NCBI GenBank assembly: GCA_001599715.1
Contig: BCHU01000012.1
Span: 930,001-994,000 of the forward strand
DNA length: 64,000 bases
Reading direction: 5' to 3'
DNA from: Phaeotremella fagi
Lineage: Eukaryota > Basidiomycota > Tremellomycetes > Tremellales > Phaeotremellaceae
Shown: piece by piece, positions 32,439 to 44,935 of the stretch
How the letters are laid out: the number at the start of each line of letters is the position of its first letter
Position numbering within the stretch: the first letter of the stretch is position 1
Notes under the pieces: model-generated
What the model was told of the DNA's origin: nothing
What the model saw: the letters and a program-made list of their open reading frames with translations, nothing else
Database searches by the model: none
Translations under genes and position numbers: made by a program

Positions 32439-34980
32439 TCATGCCCCATTCAATGCGAAATTATCGATTGTTTGCGCATAGCCAGTGTCCATGAACATTT
32501 GGTCCAAACCTACACTGGATAACCAAGCCTCAAAATCGGCAACATCAAAAGTTCCTGTGTCTCCTGTATCATCCACTGTATGCTGTATTGCGGGAAGCCA
32601 TTCGTTCCGTAATCGAAGTAAAATGTCGATTTCAGCATTGGCTGGCGTCCACGTGAGGGCTGGAGGTTCAGCTCAGCCTTTTTCAATAAACATACCTTGT
32701 CGACGCATGAAATCGATCTACATACCAGGAGGCGAGGCGTTAGTCACTGTGATACCAGTTACCGTTCAACTCACACACACGTCTACCATATCCCGACCAC
32801 GTTGAACCTCGCTGCTATCGTGATCGTGCTCTACCGCTTGCAGTAGGAAGATAGTTGCAGTGTGAAAGGTCACTTGCGCTATACATCAGCTGGAGCTGAG
32901 ATCCACGAACTCACACAACGTTGCGGGAGCATTTTGCACTCCGTGAAGATCGTCGAACATCTGAGCATTAGCCCTGGTTCAGAGCTGTACCCACCTTCAA
33001 AATATCCATTATTGTAGACGCGGCAGCTTTACACTTTTCGGCGGATACGGACAACAAGGTTGTCCTAAAAAACGGACGGTGAAGATATATGACCACCAAG
33101 TGATATAGAAGGTGAAGCATCAGGATATGCGGTAATGGTCGAATCGAGTAGTCTGACAAAGGTATGTGTCTATACCAACTGTCTAGGCGACGCACCAATG
33201 ACGGCGGTGGCACATTAGGACGAGATTCGTCGCTTTTAGCGGAATATCTGGGAGGGTTAGATTGCATTCCTCAGAAGTATAGCTCACAGTGATTCCAAAA
33301 TGGCCCGTAAAATAGTGCCCAGTTTTGCCGTCCAGTGAAAGACAGTTGATCGAGTACTAGGCAGCCCCGACAAACACTGCACTTGAGGTCGACAGGTTGC
33401 AAGTATACTAGCAGGAAGATTCCATGGTGCAGCGTCAACCACGGGATCGATGACTGGTAAAACGCTTCCATACGAGTCGGGAAGCATGGGTGACCGACCA
33501 AGAGCGAGAGCTCGTAGCTTTCAGGTTTAGAGATGAGCCAATTGAAAAGCGACTCACCAGGTCTTGAAGGTAGATGGTCCATAAAGCTCGAGTGCGAGCA
33601 TCCCTTTCATTCACATTCATCGTCCCCCTCTTGACAGTCATATCAGAAACTGCGTTTCTAAAATTTAATCTACACTTACATTGACGTTCAAGCCCAACTA
33701 ATGCAATCTAAGCAGCGGTAAAGATACATAAAACTTACAGTTTGTACCATAGAAATTGTCATTCCGAAATGAGCATAGCCAACTTCAATCTCAAAGTTCA
33801 GACAACTGTCAAATCAGTCCCTGAAGGATATTCTCGACTCACGAAGACATCAAATTTAAGGCCAATGGGGTTGTCATTGACGGCCGAGCACATTCCACCA
33901 GTAGTAGTTGACCGCAATGTGCTTGGAACCAATTCCACAGGTCAGGCGGAGAAGACACACCATTTTGATGTGTAAGACAGAGTCCAATGAAGAGAGCAGC
34001 ACAGTGTAGTAGAGGAGAATATGCCGTAGATCTACGATCAACCTCTGTTGTATTCTGTAAAGAAGTCAAATCCGACATAAATGATGGCATATCAACCACC
34101 AGACACCATGGGGCATAGTACGCAGCAAATACCTCCAAAGCAAAGTCGTGGGTGTGCTGAGTGATTGGAAGTCCCACAGGTAGGTCGATAGTCCAATCAA
34201 GCATCTCATGTATTCTCGACTCTCTCTGAGGCGGTCCAAAGTGTGAATTATGATGGACATCATGAGATCTAATGGAAGATGGCCCGTACTGTACCAATCT
34301 ACCGTCTGAACTCCTCTACAAAAGTAAGTAAAGCAACAATAACAGTTAGACCTACCTTTAGACGTTGGGCTGAAGTTGTGATTTTGAATGCCTCTGGCGA
34401 TGTGTTGACCTCGCATAATGGTGAAAGACTATCATCAGTGCTCTGCCCTTCGAAATTGAATTCGCCAGTCAGATTAGAGGATGAGGGATGCATTTGGGCA
34501 TTATGGAAAGACGGGACCTGCGGGTCAAGAGTGTTGCCGCGATGAAAGTTAGACTGAGTTACATGCGATGGGTTGGGTTGGGCAACCAAATGTTGAGGCT
34601 GCATTTGCTGTGAGAGTAGATGATGGTTGTGTACCTGATGGTGCCCAATTAGGGCAGGAGATGAGGATAGGGGCACCACTTGCTGAGAAGCGAGGGAGTT
34701 CTCTAGTAATGTCAGTCGAGTGCGAAGATCCTTCAGTTCAGTAGCGCTCCTTTCGTCAGTCAAGAAATTCTTTATTATTTACTGTCGACCATCTTGGTCT
34801 GCGTATTCGCAAGTCCAAGCACGGGTTTTGCAAGTTTTGCAAATGGGACGAATACCGTCACATTTCGTTCGCCTAGCAAATTGTGAGCTTGAGATTCCTC
34901 TAATATGTGACATACCGGCGCCTACAGCTATCACAAGCTCTTGACACATGTGAGACGCTTCTGTTGGTATCTTTGGGCAT
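32439..34980 (-). CDS. Zn(II)2Cys6 transcription factor, divergent from the oxoprolinase-type gene
   Basis: The start at 34980 gives MPKDTNRSVSHVSRACDSCR, then, across an intron inside the cluster, RRRTKCDGIRPICKTCKTRA and WTCEYADQDGRQ: the canonical C-x2-C-x6-C-x5-C-x2-C-x6-C. A heptad-like linker LKDLRTRLTLLENSLASQQ follows, then a Gln/His-rich region and the fungal-specific domain (AAYYAPWCLVVDMPSFMSDL, AYSPLLHCAALFIGLCL, RDARTRALWTIYLQDLVSRF). The last exon ends FALNGA at 32439. Its start lies 229 bp from the divergently transcribed oxoprolinase-like gene, with a CGGGTT/AACCCG palindrome between them. It is the natural candidate regulator of the following cluster; that role is inference. 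Confidence 0.88.
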
Positions 34981-35209
34981 GTTAGATTGAAAATGAGAAA
35001 AGGACGACAATCCCGTCCGGGTTATAGATCACTAAACGGTTTTTCACCCTGAAGTTTTTTGGTGCCGGGTTTATTAACCCGATCGCAGTTTAGGTGGCAT
35101 TCGGCGTATCATAGATATGAACAAGAAAAGGTAGTGAATTGGATTTTCCACAAAAGCTTTTCCACTCAAACGTTTGTTGACAAACCCAAGTTCAAGTTCT
35201 TGTCTCATA
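34981..35209. promoter_or_regulatory. Divergent promoter, regulator / oxoprolinase-type gene
   Basis: Contains CGGGTTTATTAACCCG at 35066-35081, arms perfect with a TATT spacer. It sits 86 bp from the regulator's start and about 129 bp from the enzyme's start, suiting autoregulation plus control of the enzyme. Confidence 0.5.
35066..35081. promoter_or_regulatory. CGGGTT-type palindrome, copy 2
   Basis: CGGGTTTATTAACCCG, the most perfect of the five copies; inverted CGG triplets separated by 10 nt. Confidence 0.55.
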
Positions 35210-38200
35210 ATGCCAATAGCTATAGAAGCAAAACCACAGGAGAAAGTAAGGATATGTATCGATCGTGGGGGTACATTTTGCGTAAGTGGGATCAAATCTT
35301 TCAATTACTGATCTTCAGGATGTCATCGCCATGACAGAGACGAAGGGAAATCATCTAGTAAAACTTCTATCAGTCGATCCATCACAGTGAGTAGTGATAG
35401 AATATATATGCTGATATTTAGTTATCCTGATGCTCCTCGGGAAGGTGTTAGACGAGTTTTAGAGTGGTTCACTGGAAAAACAATCTCCAGAGATGAACCG
35501 ATCGACACGTCTGACATTGAATATCTTCGAATGGGAACTACTGTAGCGTAAGTGAGAACAAAGAACACAAAACCTCTGAGTGCTAAAGATTTCAGTACAA
35601 ATGCTCTCCTTGAACGTAACGGGGAGCGAAGTGCTCTTCTCATAGTGAGTGTTTGGTAGACACTGATTCCTAACTGAAACCTTATCAGACCAAGGGATTT
35701 CGAGATGCGCTAGAGATTGGAACGCAGACTCGACCATTTCTCTTCCAACTTGCGATAAAAAAGGTAAGTCGGACAGAAAGTTCAAACTGACAACCTAGCC
35801 GGATGTTCTGTACAGTAAAGTGATTGAAGTGGAGGAACGGGTCATTCCCGAATGGATTGAAGACTTGGATTTAGTTCCAGAGAGTCAAGAGACAGGAGAG
35901 GTGGTGGAAGGTGTAAATGGACGAAAGATCAGGATAATTCGAACTTTAAATATCGACCAAGTGACTTCAGATCTGCAAGAACTTTATGCGGAAGGCTACA
36001 GGTCAATAGCTATTGTTTTGGCTCACTCTTATCTTTACCCCACTCACGAGAAGATGGTCGAAACTGTTGCCAAAGAAGTCGGATTTCCCCATATCAGTGT
36101 CTCCTCCGATCTCCAGGCAATGATAAACATGGTCTCAAGAGGAATGTCTGCTACTGCAGATGCTTATCTCACCCCAGAAGTCCGTCGTTATCTAGACGGG
36201 TTTGCAGCCGGTTTCAGGAATCAACTTCAAGACTCTAGCAGCTGCAGAGTTTCATTCATGCAATCGGACGGATCTTTATGCGATTTCAGACAATTCTCTG
36301 GTCTCAGAGCTATCCTTTCCGGTCCCGCAGGTGGAGTGGTGGGATATGCTCGCACTGGTTTTGATCCTGTCGATCGAACACCTGTTGTAGGGTTTGACAT
36401 GGGAGGAACCTCGACAGATGTGTCTCGTTTTGGGGGGAAATACGAACACGTCTTCGAAACAACGACAGCGGGGGTCACCATTCAAACTCCTCAACTAGAT
36501 ATCAACACAGTTGCCGCTGGAGGTGGTAGTATTTTAACATATCGTAACGGAATGTTTACTGTTGGTCCAGAATCTGCTGGAGCACATCCGGGTCCAGCTT
36601 GCTATCGTAAAGGTGGACCACTAACTGTGACCGATGCAAACTTATTCTTGGGACGTTTGCATATTGATTCTTTCCCTAAAAGTGAGTTCGTGAGGCTGTG
36701 GCGACTGACATTGCTAGTTTTCGGTCCTTCAGAAGATCTTCCTCTGGATTACACCATCGTCAAAGAGAAATTCGACCAAATAACAGCTACAATCAACCTT
36801 GAAACGGGTATGTCGTATTCACCCTTCGAGGTGGCTTGTGGATTCATTAACGTTGGTATGTCACTTGATTACCTGCCCAGAATCACTGCTAATCCTTACA
36901 GCAAACACGGCAATGGCTCGGCCAATCCGTGCTTTGACAGAGCAACGTGGATTTCAAACAAGTGCTCATAATTTGTCGTGCTTTGGAGGCGCAGGTGGTC
37001 AACATGCTTGTGCTCTCGCTGGTATTCTGGGGATGCATAACGTGATTGTTCACAAGTGAGTGTGTATCATTTTCCAAGCTCTAACTTTGGCAGATATTCC
37101 TCTGTCTTATCAGCATACGGTATGGCTCTTGCCGACGTTGCTGTAGATCTCAGCGAGCCACTTACTATTCAGTACACAAAAGGCGGATCGTCATTGATCG
37201 AGGAACGGTTCGTTGCATTAAAGGCAAAAGGTTTACAGAAATTACTTGCCCAAGGTGTCCCAAAATCGAAGGTCGACTACGAGTGCTACTTGAATATGCG
37301 CTATGACGGCTCGGATACCAAACTGATGATCCTACAACCTGCCGATGGATCAGATTTCGAATCAGAATTCGTTGCGCAACACAAGAGGGAGTTTGCTTTT
37401 GTCTTGGATTCTCAAATCATGGTAGAGAATGTGAGAGTACGTGCGATAGGTCATGGGGAGAACTCTCAGGAAGATGAGACGTTCGTAGCCGACCTGGGTT
37501 CTTTGAAATTCACACCTGTATCAGCAAATCAACACCTGGAAACGCAAGAGATTTTCTTCGAGGAAATAGGGGCGATGACAAGGGCTCCCATCTACAAATT
37601 GGCTGATCTTGAAGCTGGAACTATTGTATCAGGTCCTGCTCTCATTATTGATCAAACTCAAACGATTTTGCTCCACCCTCAAAATGAAGCTCGAATGTTA
37701 CAACGACACATATATATCAACATAGGAAGTGGGGGTCAGAAACAATTGGACACCAATTCGATAGACCCTATACAACTTTCTATCTTTGGTCACAGATTCA
37801 TGGGAATAGCTGAACAGATGGGGAGAGCGTTACAAAAAACTTGTGAGCTTTCATACCTGTTTCAATTCTCTGACAACCAGCAATCTCTGTCCAAATCAAA
37901 GAACGATTGGACTTTTCTTGTGCTATCTTTGGACCTGATGGCGCTCTGGTTGCAAATGCCCCTAACGTGAGTTATCAATGAAGCTGCAAACAACTAATCT
38001 TTCAGGTTCCTGTACATCTTGGCAGTATGGAGTACGCCGTTCGAGCTCAAGCCGAGCTACTGAAAGGTCAGCTGCGTAGAGGGGATATTATCGTTGCAAA
38101 TCACCCCAAAGTTGGTGGCACTCATCTTCCTGACATAACTGTAGGTCATTTGAAGAATCGCAACCACTGACAAAATAGGTAATGCAACCCATTTTTACTG

Positions 38201-39875
38201 AAGGGGATGATAACGAGATAGTTTTCTGGGTCGCAGCTCGTGGACATCATGGAGATATCGGTGGTCTTGACGGAAATTCAATGTGAGTCACAGTGACTGA
38301 TCTCCCTACTTACATCAACAGGCATCCCAAAGCTACAGAGAGCTGGCAAGAAGGTGCTCATATCATGTCTGAGTTCCTCGTTCGTGATGGCATTTTCAAC
38401 GAGGAAGGAATGCGAAAGATCTTCGCTAAAGCAGGGGAGTATCCTGGCTGTTTACCAACTAGACAAATTGAGATGAACTTGTCCGACTTGAAAGCTCAAT
38501 GTTCAGCCTGTGCTGTCGGTTCAGCGCAAATCGTTTCTTTGTTTGAAGAGTAAGTGACTTACACATGAATGCAACCAATGGCCTAACAATGTAGATATGG
38601 GAAGGATGTTGTTCAACATTACATGGCTGCAATCCGTCTCAATGCTGAACTTTCAGTTCGCGACTTCCTCAAATCCCAGAAGAATACTCTCTTGTTTGGA
38701 AAGGACTATATGGATGATGGAACACTTATCAGTCTTCGGATTGACATCGACAAAACGAATGGAACTGCTGTCTTCGACTTCACTGGAACAGGCCCAGAAA
38801 CACTCTCGATGTTGAACGCACCGCAATCAGTCACGAGATCAGCTCTTATCTATAGTTTGAGAACTTTGATCGGTACAGACATGCCTCTTAATTCAGGAGT
38901 CTTGGCTCCGATATCGTTGGTTATACCTGAAAACTCAATTATCTCTCCATCGCTGGATGCAGCTGTCTCCGCTGGGTAAGCCTATCCTACTGTAACCCGC
39001 TGATCTTTTAGAAATACGGAGACATCTCAGCGAATTGTGGATGTAATCCTAAAAGCCTTTGAAGCCTGTGCAGCATCCCAAGGCACTATGAATGGTGGGT
39101 TTGTGAAGAAAATTCTCATTAACGTCTAGGAACGGGTTTCAACTTCAAGAAGTGGTCGTACGGTGAAACCAGTGAGTGGACTGTTTTTGAATCTGACGCA
39201 AACTGACTTGGCTTAGTCTGTGGTGGAGCAGGAGCTGGACCTACTTGGGCTGGTCAATCGGCTGTTCAAATCCATGTAAGTAGGCTGCTTTATACATTGC
39301 TTACGACTCAGATGACCAACACACGTATCGGCGATGTGGAGATCGCAGAAACTCGTTTCCCCTTGCTTCTGAAAGAGTTCTCGATTCGAAAGGGCTCAGG
39401 TGGTAAAGGGTTATACGATGGTGGGGACGGAGTTCATCGAGAATACCAGGCAAGATACGAGATGGAGGTGAGTGCGTATTCTGGACCAATTGCTGAGCAA
39501 GAAGGTCTCTCACATTGGTGAACGCCGCGTAAATCAACCGTACGGAATGGCCGGTGGTGAACCTGGACAGCGTGGAGCTCTATACTGGCTTCGCCGAAAC
39601 AACGATGGCAAAGGCTTACGCAAGATTAAGATGTCTGGGAACTCAACGTGCAAGTGAGTAACTCGCCTAATTCCCTGCTAATTTTCAGGATGTCTCCTGG
39701 GGAAAGTGTTATCATTCACACACCAGGAGGTGGAGGTTATGGTTCACCAGCAGACAAGAACGACCTTTTGAGAGGCAGCTTGGTCCCAGCGAGCCCGAAC
39801 GAAGTGAAACGACCATTACCCAGGGCAAACGGTAGCTTAGCTCAGTACGCCGCCACGCAAGAGAGTTGTGATTGA
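35210..39875 (+). CDS. 5-oxoprolinase / hydantoinase (HyuA-HyuB fusion type)
   Basis: The ATG at 35210 gives [20 protein letters not shown] then GTFCDVIAM, the N-terminal phosphate-binding motif of the hydantoinase A half. Further on: [56 protein letters not shown] and [14 protein letters not shown] with [18 protein letters not shown]. The B half starts with [18 protein letters not shown] and includes [54 protein letters not shown] and [20 protein letters not shown]. Many introns; total near 1,280 residues, the usual length of eukaryotic 5-oxoprolinase. The reaction is ATP-dependent ring opening of 5-oxoproline or a related cyclic amide, in the cytosol. Substrate choice between oxoproline and hydantoins is unresolved. 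It heads a same-strand series with the oxidase and transporter. Confidence 0.92.
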
Positions 39876-40339
39876 GAGTATTGTGGAGTGGTAATAGACC
39901 TTGAACAAAAACCCATAAATTAGTTTGTTTCGATGTGATGCATATTCAGTGATAGTTAGATTTGCTTCGCACAGTGCAGCCGTGCTTCAACACAAAGGGC
40001 CATTTCACGAATGGTGAAGCCAGTGAGCAGATTGCTTTGGCACTCACTGGAAACTTTGGTTGCTCGCTGAGGTCATTCTTCTGGAATCACAGGGCTACGA
40101 AGATGGCTTCCTACTGTTCCACCGCTCACCTTTCGAATTGAGAGTTCGTGATCTCGGATTGAGGTAATACTTGATGAAACCCGGGTTTACGACCCGTTTG
40201 GGAGTGTGATCCGAGAACCATTCTGGTATCTTTAATCACCCTATTTAGCGGTTGGGCGCACTGTCTCCATCTTCATCCGCTACTACCAAAGAAAGCACAG
40301 GAACAAAACACTCAGAAACGAACGAACAGATAGATTCAA
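39876..40339. promoter_or_regulatory. Intergenic region with CGGGTT palindrome, upstream of the oxidase
   Basis: 464 bp without a gene. CGGGTTTACGACCCG lies at 40182-40196, about 144 bp before the oxidase ATG. Confidence 0.45.
40182..40196. promoter_or_regulatory. CGGGTT-type palindrome, copy 3
   Basis: CGGGTTTACGACCCG, arms CGGGT/ACCCG, inverted CGG triplets separated by 9 nt. Confidence 0.45.
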
Positions 40340-42052
40340 ATGTCACCTGCTCAACCTTTTGGACCAGATATCCTGAATGATAAATGGGTTCCCTCATGCT
40401 GGCAACGTTCAGTTGAAGGGGACGCCATGGTCAACCATGGAAAGACTTCACCTCTACCGAAACAAGCTGATGTTGTAGTCATTGGAAGTGGTTTGGCAGG
40501 TAAGAAACAATCTTCAATGGCTGCACTGATATCAAGGGTCTTACACTGCTTTTAACTTGATTCATGACAAGGATCGACCAGAATCTGTCGTAGTGTTGGA
40601 AGCGAGAGAGATCTGTTCAGGTGCCTCCGGAAGAAATGCAGGGCATTGTCGCCCTGATGCATATCGTGGCTACAGTTCCTATGCAAGAGTTCATGGTTCA
40701 GCGGAAGCGAAGATGATTCTTGAATCTGAAGCGACCACTCTGAAGAGGTAGGTCACAAAACGCACTACAAGTTCTGATCTCGAAAGAGTTTCTGCTTTCA
40801 TCGAAGAACACCAAATCGATTGCGAGTTCACTCCTCGTCCCACGGTCGACCTTTGTATCTCCCCCGAGTTCGAAAGTTATGCGAGAGACGCTTACGAAGG
40901 TGCAAAGGCTGCCGGAGTTGACGTCTCGCAAATCGAGGTTCTCAATGCGGAACAAGCTCTTAAGTGGGGGAGAGCACCAAAAGCCTGTGGAGGATACAAA
41001 TGGGAAGCTGCCAGTCTCAATCCTCTCAAGCTTGCACATGGTATTCTCAGGAAATGCCTAGAGAAACCAGGGTTTCAGCTGTTTTCTTGGACTCCAGCAA
41101 CATCCGTTACAGCTTCTGAAAACTCTGATTATCCTTGGAAGGTTTCCACCACCCGTGGCGAAATCTTGGTCAAAAAGGTGGTGTATGCTACCAATGGTTA
41201 CACTAAATTGCTACTCCCTGAACTTTCAAGCGTCGTTATGCCATTCAAAGGTGGGTTTTCAAAATGAGATGGACACTAATTCATCGAACAGGCCAAGGAG
41301 TGCAGCTCGAATTGCCTCCGGTTGGACTTGAGAAATTTCCGAACTTTGTTCCCTCTCTTTCTCTCAGATACGCTCTTCAACAGTACTACAGTATGTAAGT
41401 ATGCGATGTCGAAATGCGCTGATGAACCAGTGCAACACGTCCCAACGACAAGGTGGTCATGGCAACTCCACGAAACTGGTAGGTGCATCAGAAGAAATTC
41501 GTATTGACTTCCAGCGATCTATTGACTCGTGCTGATTACGAAAATCTTTTTGGCAACATGAATGACTCTGTACCAGACGACGCACGAGGCAAGGATGTGA
41601 TCGATTTTGTAGCCTCAACTTTCCCCCAAGCAGGATACGACTCAAGTGTTTATGGTGATGGCTTAGGAGGTTTCGATTACACTTGGGCTGGGATCATTGC
41701 ATTCGTGAGTCATTCTAAGTGACTTACGTTGACTCGATCCTAGACCCCCGACATGCTTCCTCTCGTAGGGCCAATACCAGGAAAAACAGACCAGTATATA
41801 ATTGGGGGCTTCAACGGACACGGTAAGTTGTCAAACAATGATTTAGCACTGATCATTGCAGGTATGGCTCGTATCTTTCATTGTGCTCCTTGTTTGGCAA
41901 GTGTTGTTCTACGTGGGGTGGATGGCTGGGATGCCACAGTGCCCAGGTCATTCTTTTTCTCTGAAGAAAGGTGGAACAGGCTTGCCGCAGAGGTAGATGC
42001 GGTCGATGGCACTTTTGCCGAGAAAATGGAAGCTACAACTTTCAGAACGTAG
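40340..42052 (+). CDS. FAD-dependent oxidoreductase (DAO family)
   Basis: Begins MSPAQPFGPDILNDKWVPSC; the dinucleotide-binding motif is ADVVVIGSGLAG, split by an intron, followed by SVVVLEAREICSGASGRNAG and HCRPDAYRGY. The SGASGRNAGHC block is the FAD-contacting signature of fungal DAO-family oxidases related to glycine/sarcosine oxidases. Later blocks are VYATNGYTKLLLPEL, FDYTWAGIIAF with TPDMLPLVGPIPGK and YIIGGFNGHG, where the substrate and FAD ring meet. The protein is about 470 residues and the ends are clear. Members oxidise amino acids or secondary amines. Placed after the oxoprolinase-like gene, it may act on the opened product; this is inference. Confidence 0.85.
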
Positions 42053-42332
42053 TGTACTCATATCATAGTTATCCAATGCATTTCCTGTATCTTTTTGAGT
42101 TTTTGAGAATTCGGGGTGTTTTGCATCCTGTATCATACTGTTTCTCCAGCGACTGAATGTGATGGACACATCGTGAAATCTTATCATTCGAAGACAATAG
42201 CCTAAAGTTCACGATAACTGGGAAAGGGGATACCGCATCAACCTACAAAAATATACGCTGTAGCCATGCAGTGACTTTGTTTATTTCAGATTGTGCTATC
42301 CAATTGGGAAGGTTTGATTCGCTTAATTAAGC

Positions 42333-42347
42333 CGGGTTGAAAACCCG
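42333..42347. promoter_or_regulatory. CGGGTT-type palindrome, copy 4
   Basis: CGGGTTGAAAACCCG: perfect CGGGTT/AACCCG arms with a GAA spacer. Confidence 0.5.
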
Positions 42348-42372
42348 ACGAGATCTTTCCTGCGTATCGCAT

Positions 42373-42387
42373 CGGGTTTTAAGACCC
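42373..42387. promoter_or_regulatory. CGGGTT-type palindrome, copy 5 (imperfect)
   Basis: CGGGTTTTAAGACCC: the right arm is incomplete (GACCC followed by T). Half-site quality is lower than in the other copies. Confidence 0.35.
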
Positions 42388-42514
42388 TGTCGAATCTTCC
42401 GGGAAGAGAAACACGATCTCAATTGAACACTCATCCTTATCTTCAGTTTACCATTAAAAGGCCCAACATGCTCGCCAATAATTTATTGCACAATTCTTTC
42501 TTCTGACATTCATC

Positions 42515-44461
42515 ATGGGAATCTTTTTTGGACAAAAAAGCGGGCAAGCTTATGAAGCTTATCAGAACAATACAAATTCAAGCTGGTGGAAAGATCCTGG
42601 ATTGCGACTTAGTGTTTTCACAATCTTCACGTCATGTGTGAGTATATAATGTGATAGCCAAATCTTATTTCCACGAACAGGTTATTCAAGCATCTGCCGG
42701 AGTTGACAAGAGTTTGAACACGATTCAACAATCACTGTAAGTTCTCTGTACATATATTATGATCGAAAACTAATTTATCATCAGACCATTATGGAAAGAA
42801 GGTATGATAGTGGTATATGAATCTAGCTGACATGCCAAGCTATGGGCAATCCTGATGCAAGCTCCTTGGGTCTAATCACTACATCACTTTACATTGCTGG
42901 TTTCCTCTTCGCCATCCCCTCTCAGCAGCTCATGGATCGGTATGGTCGAAAAGTTGCTTTGAGCGTAGGCATGGCTATTCGTAAGTAAAAACACCCGGAA
43001 GACTTGCTCACTTATTTCCAGTGATTGTCGGTACTATTTTGGAGACAGCTGCTCAAAGCAGAGGAATGTTTATTGCAGGTCGTGTTATCATTGGTGCTGG
43101 GCTTGCGTTTTCAACCACCGTAGCTCCTGTCATGGCTCAAGAACTGGCTCACCCCCGTATGCGTGGTACAGTTGCCACCATGTTCAACGTCGTCTATTAT
43201 GTAGGAGCTATCTTCGTCAGTTGGGTCGGTTTTGGGACTTCGTTCCTTACCACCTCGTCATGGTGCTGGAGGTGAGGACAAGAAGCGTTGGGCTGAGCTG
43301 ATCCCTCCAGAGTTCCGGCTTTGGTCCAGATCATCCCAGTACTATACATTTGCGTGACTTTACCTTTCATTCCAGAATCCCCAAGATGGTTGATTGCCAA
43401 TGGTCAAGAACAGCAAGCTCTGGAAATGTTGGCAAAGTATCACGCAAACGGTGATCTCCAGGATGAATTGGTCCATTTCGAGCTGGAGGAAATGAAAGAA
43501 GCAATGTCACAAGAGGGAAAGGCTGCTGCTATTTCCTGGAGACATGCCTTTAGCACTCCAGGAAATCGTAAGCGTTTCTTGATGATTACTTGTGTATCTG
43601 TGTTCTCTAGTGAGTTTCATATAGTGGGCTGCGAGCTGATGTCAGATTGGAACGGTACAAATGTTGTAACCTACTACCTTGCCAGTGTCTTATCCTTGGT
43701 CGGCATTAAAGGCTCAACTCAACAGACTGGTGTCAATGGAGGTCTCCAAGTAATGAATTTCCTCGTCTCTCTCCTTGGAGCCTCATTGGCCGAGTCAATG
43801 GGTCGTCGACCTTTATGGCTCGCTTCGTTCATCATCATGTTCATAGCCAATGTCATCCTCACGTCGACTACTGGTGTCTACTCTACGTCTCCTTCTACAG
43901 GTCTAGCGGGAGGTGTTATCTTCGCTGTCTTCTTATATGACGTCGGTTATAATATTGGTGAGTGGATCGTTTTGATGACTAGAAGGTCATTGTAGATAGT
44001 ACGCTGACGCTTTTGTGAAGCTTGTACACCCCTTCTATACGCATACGAAACCGAGATCATGCCATTCCATCTTCGAGCCAAAGGGATGGCTTACTCTGTC
44101 ACCATTGGTCAGTTGCAAGGCATCATCTTCCAGTACTGCAACTCTATTGGTTTGGCGAACTTAGGATGGAAGTATTATTTGATCTTCACCTTCTTCCTTA
44201 TTGGTCAAAGTAAGTCGCCTTCAACCTCATTTCCGCTTGTAAAATTTCTCTGACGCTACTCAAGTTATCGGAGTATACTTTTTCTTCGTAGAAACAAGTG
44301 GAAGGACACTCGAGGAGGTCGCAGCTCTTTTCGACGGGGAAGATGCTATCAAGCAGATCGAGCTTTCGGCAGCACAAACAGTAGCAGCGGAAGAAGGAAA
44401 GAAACATGGTGAAATTGCGGACAAGACTGAGTCTCGAGTTCATGTCGCCACACTCGCCTAG
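42515..44461 (+). CDS. MFS sugar-type transporter
   Basis: Starts MGIFFGQKSGQAYEAYQNNT then SSWWKDPGLRL. In TM1 the usual GYD region reads IQASAGVDKSLNTIQQSL. Further marks: MDRYGRKVALSVGMAI, GRVIIGAGLAFSTTVAP, LAHPRMRGTVATMFN, FIPESPRWLIANGQEQQALE, a small intron correctly restoring WCWR to VPALVQIIPVLY, SMGRRPLWLASFIIM, YETEIMPFHLRAKGMAYSV and VETSGRTLEEVAALFDGEDA. About 520 residues, PF00083. Two CGGGTT palindromes lie in its promoter, linking it to the upstream oxidase and oxoprolinase genes. Despite the sugar-porter fold the substrate may not be a sugar. Confidence 0.9.
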
Positions 44462-44935
44462 ATTTCGCCATATTCGCGTAGATTGGACTTCGGGATGTTG
44501 AGTGACGGTTCAAGGTGTCGATGTGCAGAAGTAGAGATTGTTGTCTGAAGAGTGCGGAGACTGAATACAGGGTGACGTTTTGTTCGGGAGGCAAGGAAGG
44601 ATCCAGCGAGGTCAACTTATGTTGCTCGGGTGGGAAGCGGTGAAATTGGTGCGAGGGAAGGGAAAGTACTGTTCATTTTTGTAATGTCTAGGTATCTAGG
44701 GTCTCTATGTTGTCATGCATCCATATTGGGTCAACGTTGAAAGGGAACAAATGGTGAAAGATGGATGCTAGTGGATGAAAATTGTGCCACTAGTAGGTGT
44801 TGTAAAGTTAGAAACTACACTGAGTGGAATGACGTCATATCACAATGCTCATATAAACTACACCAAAGAGTTCAAGTACCTTCATCCCATCTCTCATCTC
44901 CCATCCCTCGCTTCACCCATCCCCTCTCAATCACC
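44462..44935. other. Intergenic region, no gene seen
   Basis: 474 bp between two same-strand genes. A C/T-rich tract (CATCCCATCTCTCATCTCCC, from about 44883) immediately precedes the next start. Confidence 0.5.

Larger units (their letters stand above)
42053..42514. promoter_or_regulatory. Intergenic region with two CGGGTT palindromes
   Basis: 462 bp, no gene. CGGGTTGAAAACCCG at 42333-42347 and CGGGTTTTAAGACCC at 42373-42387 are 25 bp apart, 127-182 bp upstream of the transporter start. Confidence 0.5.
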
